From Blumeriella jaapii (taxonomy: Eukaryota > Ascomycota > Leotiomycetes > Helotiales > Drepanopezizaceae), in assembly GCA_009599575.1 (NCBI GenBank), contig VWND01000066.1, positions 186,001 through 250,000 on the forward strand: a DNA stretch of 64,000 bases, read 5' to 3'. The notes under the pieces were generated by a model, which saw nothing but the letters and a program-made list of their open reading frames with translations, ran no database searches and was not told the DNA's origin. Of the stretch, positions 54,882 through 64,000 are shown one piece after another; the first letter of the stretch is position 1; every line of letters starts with the position of its first letter. The translations under genes were made by a program, and so were the position numbers.

Positions 54882-56224
54882 CTAAGCTGTCGGCCTCGTC
54901 CTCGAACGAATCTGGCTTCGTCGGGCTGGTGGAGGAGGAGGCGACGGCTCTGGTGACGGCTCCGGTGCGAGTTCTGGCGAGGGTGCCGAAGACCTAACAG
55001 TCGTTCTGGCCCACGGAGGATTACTGCGGACGATAATCTTGACCCGCACTCTCTTCTTCTTGACAGTTGTCCTGATCACGGCGTCGTAATTGTTGTCGCC
55101 AAGGTCCAGCTGCTGCGACATCTTGCTAGGCCCAACCGTGAGTGCGTGCCGTCTCAGCGCCTCCGTCGCCGGTCGCGTCGTGGCATTGTATCTTCCCACG
55201 CCATCGCCCACTTTCCGTTCGACGTCCTTCTTGAGAAGAAATCGCGTGTACTGGGGCAGGGCGCTCAGGACCGGGCACGATGTCGGGAGGGTGCGGCCTG
55301 CAAGTCTGGCCTCCATGGCACGGATCGTGGTGACGACCTCTCGCTTTGCCGTCTCCGTCTTGACAGCCCGATCGAAAGCTTTGCTCCCGGCGCTCCAGGG
55401 ACTGCACTCATCTCTCCCCAAATCACGACGCGGAAAGGCCCAGACCCATTCCGTAATGACCGTCTCGGTGGCCTGCGTGTTCTCGGCGAGGTACCGGTGT
55501 CGGATGTACTCGATTTGGGCTCTGGTGAGACTCGGATGCTGGATCTCCTTGTTGACCTTGGCCTGGTAATCAGCCACTCTCTGCAGGAGCTCCAGGTCTT
55601 CTGGAGACTTGGCAGCCTCCTCGCGGAGGGTGCTGATATGCTGCAGGTAAAGCTGGTCCAGGTCTGTGACATGACCGAGATCTTTGATCGTCTTCTGTCT
55701 CAGGTTGGAGGCGGCGAGTCTTTGCTGTCTCAAGGAACGACAAGCATCGGGAATGAACAGAGGGCCAGATGTGGAGGCAAAGCGGTGCGAGATGATGGTG
55801 AGTTCCTTGGCCGTGGCGGAGAAGAATTGTCCTTGGACCGCGACTTCCCACTGCCTTATAGCAGCGGGGTGCGCGTCCATCAGTCCTGCCATAGATGTCT
55901 TCAGCTTCTTGGATGATACACCTTCCTTGGTTGCTGTATCTTCAACGCGGTGCTTTCGCTTGAGGGCGTTGGCTTTTGCGGTCCTGGAAATTCTTCCATG
56001 ACCTTCTTCAAAGCCAAGGCGGCCGAGGCCATGTCCTTCTTGTGCATACTCGTAATGCCTTTCAGTGCTTTGCCGGCGAATGAGCTGCGGGCTCGGGTTT
56101 TGTATGGAATGATGCAAAGGTAGTTGAGATCCTCTGCTTGAGCTGCGCTGAAAGATCCGTCTTGCTGGGCTTGGAGATGGATTCGAGCCTTCGCGAGGTA
56201 ATTGTTGGCTCCTGAGGAAGACAT
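54882..56224 (-). CDS. Unrecognised protein with a one-base frame break
   Basis: The preferred start is [17 protein letters not shown] at 56224. That frame is coding-like for about 80 residues ([40 protein letters not shown]). It then gives way to the next frame at about 55974-55977, where a CAAAAG run lacks one A. One added A gives [16 protein letters not shown] and an open frame to the stop, about 447 residues in total. The rest has [18 protein letters not shown], a coiled-coil-like middle ([15 protein letters not shown]) and a Pro/Arg-rich tail with [18 protein letters not shown]. Charged and probably nuclear or cytosolic; no family recognised. The same downstream frame extends upstream through a His-Ser repeat (from 56408), which I read as non-coding microsatellite. 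Confidence 0.55.
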
Positions 56225-56280
56225 CTTGCAGGTGTGGTGATTGTAAGGCTGTGGGAATTGGATACAGTGAAAGTGTAGAT

Positions 56281-56379
56281 GAATGTGAATGTGAGTGTGA
56301 ATGTGGGTGTGGGTGTGAATGTGGGTGTGAATGTGAGTGTGAGTGTGAATGTGAGTGTGAATGTGAGTGTGAGTGTGAA
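56281..56379 (+). repeat. GTGTGA/GTGAAT hexamer microsatellite
   Basis: Sixteen or so imperfect hexamers (GTGAGT, GTGAAT, GTGGGT) lie just upstream of the preferred start at 56224. On the minus strand they translate as (His-Ser/Pro)n, which inflates the open frame there. Confidence 0.9.
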
Positions 56380-57079
56380 GATATGGAAGAGAATGGAATC
56401 AAAACCACAAGATTGGCGTATCATGGTCAATATATACTGTTTGTGCGAGTGATCTCGAAGGGAGTGGATAGAGACTTAAACTCGAAGAAGCTTCATCGAT
56501 GACCCTTCGAAAAATCCTTAGCTGTTTACCAGACGCTGAAGATTATGAAAAGAGAACCCTGACTGGTTGGAAATTGAAGATGCTATGACGATAGCATCAT
56601 ACAATTACGCATTCACAATAGTAGGCTCGAATGGAGAATAGACTTGGGTTGACAAGAGCAAAGTAAGCTAGTGACGCGTTCGACCTCTAGCCGTTCTTTG
56701 GAAGTACTGGCCTCATACTTTCTTCGGCTAGGGCGCCTGTATTGGCCTTCGCTCGACGTCAACAGGAGTTAAAATAGCCAGAATTACTAAAGGGCACATT
56801 TCGTCAGACAAAATTAATACTTTGAGGTCGTCATGGTGAAATTAAAAGAAGTGGGTAGGAAAACATAGCGTACATAGAGTGGAGAACGACTAGATAAAAT
56901 TTGTATAGGCAGAACGATGACGAAATCACATAACTCCCCATCGTACATACCGTACAAGCTCATGCACTCCAGATTGTTAGTATATTGCTAAAGTGGTCTA
57001 CCGAAAGCCATACATGGAGCTAAGTGAGCAACAAATACATAGAACCTTTTTAGGATCATGTATGTAAATATGTTGACGT
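56380..57079. other. Intergenic, nothing recognised
   Basis: Upstream region of the unrecognised gene and 3' flank of the Rec114-like gene. No motifs or RNA genes seen. Confidence 0.4.
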
Positions 57080-59249
57080 TCACATCCCAAGCCCGATTCT
57101 TCGCCATGTCGTCTCCATATCCTCACAGAGCTGTAGGAAGGCGGGATTCTCAAGATTGTCACAGATGAAATCGTTGATGATCGCATGTCGATCTTCTTCA
57201 CTGGCCTCTTGGTACCCGGGCATTTGCCAAAGCTCTTTCGGGGCCGGTCGTGATTGATATCTGGTGACAAAAGCGTCCAAGTCGTCGAGATAGGTGGCCG
57301 GAGGCGAAGAAGCAGCGGTATGTACGTCATTTAGAAGTCCAGGAACATCTTTTATGGCAGGCGCTTGCTCTTTAGCAGGCTCTTTGCGTGTAAGATATTC
57401 CTCGGTTTGGGTGCCTGTGTTGATCATCTTGGGACGTTTGTTGTGTAAAGGCGGTCTAATCGGGGCAGGGGTACGTTTTCTGGTTGGAGCGCCGGCTTTC
57501 GATACAAGTCCTGATGCAGCAGAGGCTGGTCTGGGAGCGGTAGCGGCAGCGGCAGCACTTTTCGCAGCGAGCGGAGAGGGTTCGTCTTTATGGGGGTTTG
57601 GAGGCGCAAAATTGATCTCCCGCGAAATAGGTTTGATCGGGGAAGTGTCATATGACACTGTGTCATTACCCGTAGATGGCTGGGCAATTGATACGACAGC
57701 TGGTTTTTTCCGTTGAGCAATCCGCTTGACTGGTGCTGGTACAGGCGTCTGCACGCTGTTCAAGACCTTCTTCGGACTCGGAGCTGACACCGGCACTTGC
57801 AGAGGCTCTTGTGGGCATAAGTCTCCCTTGTCAGCAACCTCCGGGCTAGGGTTTGCCACGAGGTTAGGTTTTGAAGTGGTTGGCATTCCACTGCTCGTGG
57901 GCTCCTTTATACTAGGTATCGGAACAGGAGTGGGCTTGGGCAAAGCTGGCAGGTCAGCTGCTGATGACGGACGCCGTGATGGCTCGAAAGGCAGAACACG
58001 TCTAGGCGGTAGATCATACGAATCTGCTGGCGTCGAAGCAGGTCGCTGTGAGGTCGATGGAACCCAAAACGGGTCCGTCAAGGCTGGTTCTAGCTGTCCT
58101 GACAATGATGGAGGAAAGAACGAAGACGATGATACCAGGCGAGAGTTTGCTCCAACACGTTCCCTATCGGCTTGAGGTGGAGGTACTTGACGACGGAACA
58201 TCGAACTTGCTTGACCACTAACTGTTCCAAGATGGTCAAATTGCTGCGAAAGAGGTTGTGACGAACGCCAAGCGTGCGGCTAAGAACAGTCAGCTCCAGT
58301 TTAGCATTGGGACCTACCAGATGGGAGGCTCACCTCTCGTTCTAGTTGTGAAGTGTACAAATCATTCCTCGTCCCGTAGAACGGACTAGATTGGAAGGCC
58401 GGCACGGTCATGGCATAATTCGATCCTGCGATAGAAGGTGGTTCTCTGCCATTGAGCTTCGTCAAATCTCTGTTGTGTTCCGAGGTAGCAGGCCTCTCGG
58501 GAACTTTAAAGTCAAAATATGGGGACGAGCTGGCAAAGCCAATGGGCCTGTCGTTACTGAGAGACGATGCTGTAGAGACTGGTCTTGCGGGTAGCCCGAC
58601 AGAACTGGAGCTCCGAACAGAGGAAGAAGAGGAGGTGAGCATAGAAGGAGCAGGTGAAGGACCGGGGCGAGAGGTCGGCACCGCAGTGGGAGACTTGATT
58701 GGAAGACCCAGTTCTATTATGATGTTCATGACTTTTGCGCAGTCGGCATCGCTCTGGAATCTCACTTGTATTTTGCGAATCTGTACAGCATCAGAGAAAT
58801 CTCAAACAACGTACCCAGACACTTAGGCACACATGGACGGCGCCATACACTATCATCAGGCTTTGGGTATCGCATGGCCATGCGCGGACTGCTAACCATA
58901 ACCTCGACTGCTTCCAGCTCTGTTGAGGTGGTGGCGTGCCGATAGGTCTGCGCAAGTCTGCCGATATCTTGGGTTTCCTGCAGGCCAGATCAATCGGCCG
59001 TCCTGATGGGATAGACATTCGGAACCATCTTACTAGAATCTCGGCACCTCTGAGGACTTTCATCATAACGCGCTGGTCGTAGCCTCCATTTTCACTGCAG
59101 GTACGAAAAGTTTGAATAAGGAGGGTGAGGTTGTCAGCCGCAACATGGGCCCAAGGAGGATAGCCTTTGCCGTAGAGAGAGGTTAGGTGAGAAAACTTTA
59201 CGATAGGCATTGATGCCCAGATGGGATCCGGGCTCATCGCCTGAGACAT
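57080..59249 (-). CDS. Probable meiotic recombination protein, Rec114-like
   Basis: Exons 59249-59034, 58977-58849, 58780-58334 and 58279-57080 join in frame to 663 residues; introns of 56, 68 and 54 nt. The first 130 residues form a compact domain: MPIVKFSHLTSLYGKG, VMMKVLRGAEIL, TTSTELEAVEVMVSSPRMAM, DSIRKIQVRFQSDADCAKVM and NIIIELGLPIK. This arrangement fits the Rec114 N-terminal PH-like domain. A long disordered Ser/Pro-rich middle follows, with VSYDTSPIKPISREINF. The C-terminal 70 residues are conserved-looking and helical: YLDDLDAFVTRYQ, DFICDNLENPAFLQLCEDME, TTWRRIGLGM, like the Rec114 helix that binds Mei4. Rec114-Mei4-Mer2 condensates recruit Spo11. The assignment rests on domain order, not on a database match; the start could be at the internal Met of MPIVKF. 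Confidence 0.5.
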
Positions 59250-60323
59250 GGTGGAGAGAGGCAGGAAATAGTCAACTGCAGGTGTGGAAGTGGCAGACAG
59301 CCGGATGGAGAGAACACTGGTTAGTCTCTGAATCAATAGTAAGTGTACTTTAGCAATGTTGCAGCATCCTTTCTTCCATGCTGGCGTTGACAATGTCAGG
59401 ATTGATGCGGTCGATGTAAGAGAAACTTGGAGATGAAGGGGAGAGAGAAAGCAGAGGTTCGGGAGAAAAGAGCAAGAGGAAAAGGCGCTTGTGGGGACTA
59501 AGAGGTGAGGCCCCACATGCACGTGCCAATTTCTAAGCTCGAAGCATGGGAAAAACGTGATCTATAATATGGCGGGACTGCTTGTAACGCTTGTTACTGA
59601 ATGATGCATAGGGCTCAACTTCGAGGATGACGGCGTCGTCAGGTGCATATCTTTTGCAGTATCGTAGCGATATGAGCGCTGGAAGATTGTCAGCTTTGCA
59701 CCATCAACATAAAAAGGGGGGTATGAACCGCAGCGTACCACTATGTACTGTACTGTCCGGTATAACAAAAGCAGAGGCTACAGGTTGGAATATGATTCGG
59801 AGAGAGGACGAGGTGTACAGCGCTCAACATTGCAAGCAGCATAATGCTCAGATCTTGAGAAACAGCTACACATCTTGTCACCTTTCACCCTACCTGGCTC
59901 TTCCATGACATCCAACACCTCTTCCCCAGAGGTCTTCCATCATGATCGTTCAACGGAACCGACAGACAGCAGTAGTTGAGTACCGAGGCACGTTACAGCA
60001 TTGGACATGGACCTTGGTACCATGCAGCTGGTTGGACGGTCGGGATCTTAGAGCAATTTCAACATGAGTCCAGACATTGCCTCAAGCGATGATGTTGATA
60101 AAGAAAAAGAAAAGACGATCGATGAGGTGAGGTGAAGTGAGGTGAGGTGAAAGACATGCCAAGACTTTATGGCGCTAGCTCAACTAGGCACAAGGCTGAC
60201 CGCGAAGGGAAACCCAAATCGCGTCGCATCGTAGGCCAGACTCGAACATTTTCCATCTCACTACACGTCTCGACTCACCACACATGGTAATCGCACGACC
60301 AAGATCGAAGTATAGTCGCGAAG
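59250..60323. other. Divergent intergenic region
   Basis: Shared upstream region of the Rec114-like gene and Rsc9, which are divergently transcribed. It has a GGTGA-type microrepeat near 60124-60150. No gene is seen. Confidence 0.45.
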
Positions 60324-63217
60324 ATGGCTCCTTCTGCGATCGAACCCCCCAATCCTCCCACGCCGGAGTACACTGAATTCATTCAGAAGCTGGTCGCGTT
60401 CCACGAGAAGAGAGGCACGAACTTCGAGGCTACCCCGAAGATCGGGCACCAACTTGTCAATCTTCACCACCTGTTCAATACTGTGGTAGAGCGCGGCGGC
60501 TACGACAGATTGAGCGACGAGAAGTTGGCCTGGAGGAAACTGGGTCAAGACCTCAACTTGGGCCCCTCCACTTCGACTGCCATTGCTTTTATCCTGAAGT
60601 CGACATACTACAAGAACCTTGCGGCATACGAGATCACTACGATCCACGGCAGAGAACCTCCTCCAAGAGAGATTCTGGAGGATGTAACAGCGAAAGGCGG
60701 TGGATTGCTCACGCGGACAATTGAGAACTTTCGACCCTCACAACGACGAGAGACAAGCCAGTTAGGCCATGACTCTGAAGCCGACGAAGAGGGCACCCCG
60801 GTGCGAGAGAGCAATACGGGTGAGGAGGCACCAGGCTCTGGTGGTAGAGTGACAAGAGGTCTACGACAAGCTCCTCCGCAACGACAACTGTGGCAGCCGG
60901 ATACCAGTTCGTCCAGACCGGCCAGGCATGTTACAGCAGCACCCTCCTCCGCTCCCTCTCACCATCAACAACACCAACAACACCAACACCACACCCAGCC
61001 TCCCCGAGGCCCCTCAACATCCTACAACCCGGCATCCAACATGGACAACATATCACAAGCCGTCGCAAACTATGAGCCTCGCCCGCAAATGCCTCTGACC
61101 CTTCGAGCTGTTGTGACTCCGGGCAACGCGCCAGCTGAATTCGCCAAGCGCCAAAAGGCTCAAGCAGATGCAGCAGCAATCGCTTCCGGACGCGCCCCTG
61201 CCTCCGCGCCGCAAGGTCCCATGCTTCCTGGCAGTAAGTCCTCCGTCTCGTTGCCTAGTATAGTGCCGAGCTAACATGGCTTAGCTGGGTTTGATGGTCC
61301 AAATATCTATGTCCGCTGCTTGTGTGCTTTGAAGTCTGGCGTCAAATCCGAGCAAGAGTATGCGCTTCATCACCTAGTGAAGATATCCATGGAGCGTGGA
61401 GACAAATACCGGTTCGAAGGATTTCCTGGTCTGGCCGAAGCGTTGATCGATAAGGTCCTCGAAGTTGGCTCGCTATTCTACAAGGTTGCTTGGGAAGTCT
61501 CGTATACCGACGAGGGAGAGGTAGCTGATGGGGATGTGTTGAATGGCGTCGATGGCACCCCAGACATTCTCCAGAGAATCGGGGCACTGACTGAAATCGA
61601 GGTCGACGACAACATTCAGACATCCGAGCATAGCGATAAGATGCTTCAGATCAACGAGGCTGCCCTCACTCTGCGGAACATGGTGATGTTGGAGGAGAAT
61701 GCTTACTATGTCTCTGAAATGTCACCCTTACGAGACTGTTTGAGCATTGCTCTGAATCTTCCGAACAAGGATAGCGTTGTTGAGCTAAAACATTATGCTC
61801 TCGAAATTGCTGAGCAATTGACCAAATACATGCGCCTTGGCGAGACGGATCCCCTCTACACTTCCCTTCTCGATCAGCTTCTATCCAGCGATCGAGGTGC
61901 AATCTTGACCTCGCTGCGAGCCATTTGCAGAATCTCCATGAATCTCGAGGAGAACAATCTCCTCAAGGGTGTCCCAGCGGCAGCATTACAGAATATCCTC
62001 GACTGGACTATGCTCAATGACGAAGATCTCATACATGCCTGCTTGGACTTTCTCTACCAATTCACAGCTGTCGTCGAGAATGTGGACTTTCTCATCTCGA
62101 ACCTACGAGTTGAGCCTCTCGTCAACCAGCTCGTCAGACTATTGATGCATGGTGGCAGAGTGGTTGAGAGAGAATATCTTGTTAGCAAGGATACCAGAAG
62201 ACCCGCACCGAGCAGCCTTGCGCATCTTCCGCATGAGGTATTTTCTAAGCTCATCAAGATCGAGGAGCCGGAGCGCAGTTCTTTGTGGCTTCGTTGTTTG
62301 TTCGAAGAGGATCCCGACGAGTCTATCACACAGATTGCGCTGTGGCAAGCTTACCAGGCATGTTTCACAAATGCATTGACAGCTTCTGGGGCTGGACTTC
62401 TTCCTGCTTCCGAGTTTATCAAAAACGTCAGCACGACCTTCTCAGAAAAAGCTGCAGCTCAAGTCCAAGGGGGACCTGTTCAGAAGTATCTCATCAAGGG
62501 CATCCGGATGCGACACATACCCATCGACACCAAGGGCGAGGAAGCCAGCAAGTGCTTTTGGAAAGGACCTTTCGGTGGAGCCGAGCCCTGCGGCCAGTTC
62601 TTCATTGGTCCAGAGAGCATGTACCATCACATCCTTCAAATGCACCTCGGAGCTTTCCTAAATTCAGATGCCAAATACGACAATACCATGGCGGGTCGTG
62701 ACTACACGTGCCTCTGGAACGGCTGTGAGAGATACCCTTCCAAAGCCCCTGCTACCAAGCTATCGCAGATTGCAAGCCACATTAAACTCCATCTCCCACG
62801 TCGTGCTACAGCACGCAAGGAAGCCAACGACTCTGCTGGCCCATCAGCAGCCAAGAGAGCTAGACCATCTTACATCGTTCCCGGAGAAAAGCGCAGTGTA
62901 ACCTTTTACCAGACAGCAACTGATGAGCGTGATGGGGCAGCTGGTGTACCTCTTAGTGCTGTTCTGGTGTTGCGCAACCTGGCTCGCAATGTCTCGCGGA
63001 CTGACACCGATGCTGCTGCGAAGCTGGCCGGTGGCGAACCTTGGGTCGATCGGTTATTCAAGTCTGTTATGCCGCGTCTGTTCGATATCATGGCGCATAA
63101 TAAGAGTTTGGTAAGACCCTTATACCAAACTATTTCTCTCGTTTCGTTGGTACTTGACTAACCTTTATACAGACTGTCCATCTCACGGATCTGATCAATG
63201 CGATTAGGAGTTCTTAG
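60324..63217 (+). CDS. RSC9: Chromatin structure-remodelling complex subunit Rsc9 (ARID, armadillo-like, zinc finger)
   Basis: Subunit of the RSC/SWI-SNF-type remodeller. Exons 60324-61233, 61285-63110 and 63173-63217 give 926 residues. The ARID domain covers about residues 12-110: EYTEFIQKLVAFHEKRG, IGHQLVNLHHLFNTVVERGGY, LAWRKLGQDL, AFILKSTYYKNLAAYE. A disordered Pro/Gln-rich linker (HHQQHQQHQHH) precedes the armadillo-like helical region (about 300-620; LPLRDCLSIALNL-type helices, LRAICRISMNLEE, FLYQFTAVVENVDF). The winged-helix/RFX-like block follows (ITQIALWQAYQACF). Two zinc fingers come next: CFWKGP...CGQF...HHILQMH and CLWNGCERY...HIKLH. The final 14-residue exon (TVHLTDLINAIRSS) is joined across a 62 nt intron. 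Intact. Confidence 0.92.
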
Positions 63218-64000
63218 ACAGACAGCAGGCTTGAGTCCTTTTTTTCTCTTTCCGGCGCTTTGGGACATTCATCACGATTCGTACGATGCGGGGTTAGCAG
63301 GCTACTTATGGATGGGAATCTGCTGGCGCTTTGGCATAGATATGGGTTTCTTGGCGTGATATACTGTGTACAATACCTTAGTCGATAGATACCTTGGTTT
63401 CAGGGCTAGCGATGAAATAAATGGGAGATACCTACTTGCATAATCTGTTACCTGGGTCGACTCGTGGAGTTTACAAGACGGCAAAAGTATCAAGGAAACA
63501 ACGTGAACTGAATGTCTTTTTCTTCCCTTCTGGTATCTGTTTCTGTGACTGTTCGCATGTTTCCAGATTCCAGAAGGGCTGCATAGCAAACTATAATCAA
63601 CCTTTCAACAATCGCAAGCAAAAGAAATGTTTCGCATGTAAGAGCTAGTAGATTGTAGTGACTCTCAGTGCATAGACACGCTTCAAACCATATCCACATA
63701 TCCATGATACTGAAGGTCATATTTTCTGTTAAGACTCACCGAGGTAGTGTTCGCCTTTGAATACTCGTTGCCACTTCCTTTGTTTGATGAGCGAGGTCGG
63801 CCTTCTACCACAATATGTAGTAGGAATTCACTTCATTAGTACGGCAGTGAATGTCAAGGTGGGTCCTCTCGCCAGCCTTCTCCCACTGATATTAAAGAAC
63901 AGTCTCATTCCCTTCCTCTTCCTCCCAAAAGATCTTCATACAAGACTCGGCTTGACGACTTTGAATACTACGTTTTGCACTTGTCTCTTTGACACTTACA
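63218..64000. other. 3' flank of Rsc9, nothing further recognised
   Basis: Short frames on both strands (63302-63589, 63490-63720) lack motifs. No RNA gene recognised to the window end. Confidence 0.4.

Noticed and set aside
56225..56408. His-Ser repeat as the N-terminus of the gene at 54882-56224
   Set aside because: The repeat is a hexamer microsatellite; the frame starting [10 protein letters not shown] is far more protein-like and joins the main frame with one added base.
61411..61425. T-loop-like GGTTCGAAGGA suggesting a tRNA gene
   Set aside because: It lies inside the Rsc9 coding frame and no cloverleaf partners were found around it.

Overview
The window is nuclear DNA from a filamentous ascomycete (Pezizomycotina-like). 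Genes carry many short introns (about 40-110 bp) with GTANGT/GTGAGT-type donors and CTAAC/CTGAC-type branch sites. Housekeeping genes are fungal in type (Bdp1, Rsc9, a Rec114-like protein, a two-domain glyoxalase I). A 20 kb AT-rich island looks like the product of repeat-induced point mutation (RIP).

Left arm, 0.5-13.2 kb: five metabolic genes. They are a sugar-lactone-oxidase-type FAD enzyme (+), a heme-thiolate peroxygenase/haloperoxidase (-), a fatty-acid alpha-dioxygenase-like heme enzyme (+), an MGT-type glycosyltransferase (-), and a 3-hydroxyacyl-CoA dehydrogenase fused to a YWTD beta-propeller (-). About six tandem copies of a 221 bp repeat separate the dioxygenase from the glycosyltransferase. 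The content resembles an oxylipin or glycolipid cluster, but that is inference. The first three genes each lack one base in an otherwise intact frame.

Middle, 13-23 kb: a cytochrome-b5-like gene with HPGG changed to RPGG, a tiny Gly/Val/Asn-rich protein gene, a 35-base G run, Bdp1 of TFIIIB, several intergenic microrepeats, and a long serine-rich probable nuclear protein.

AT-rich island, 23,749-43,974: one nested retrotransposon complex. The outer Ty3/gypsy element has 130 bp LTRs and a CTCTC target duplication. It was later invaded by two copies of a second, chromodomain-type Ty3/gypsy family (24,111-30,524 and 35,796-42,250), each with matching LTRs and its own 5 bp target duplication. All three are full of stops. 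The inner family appears to use a self-complementary primer site of Tf1/sushi type, whereas the outer element has a tRNA-like primer site. A less mutated relic resembling the outer leader lies near 49.1-49.65 kb.

Right arm, 44-64 kb: an amidoligase_2-family gene 46 bp from the outer LTR, a DUF1479 oxygenase-like gene, glyoxalase I, a roadblock/LC7 protein (Ego3/LAMTOR2-like), an unrecognised gene with a one-base frame break, a probable Rec114-like meiotic gene, and Rsc9. Intergenic stretches hold only microsatellites and no RNA gene that I could recognise. Exon joins were derived by eye from splice consensus, frame and family motifs.
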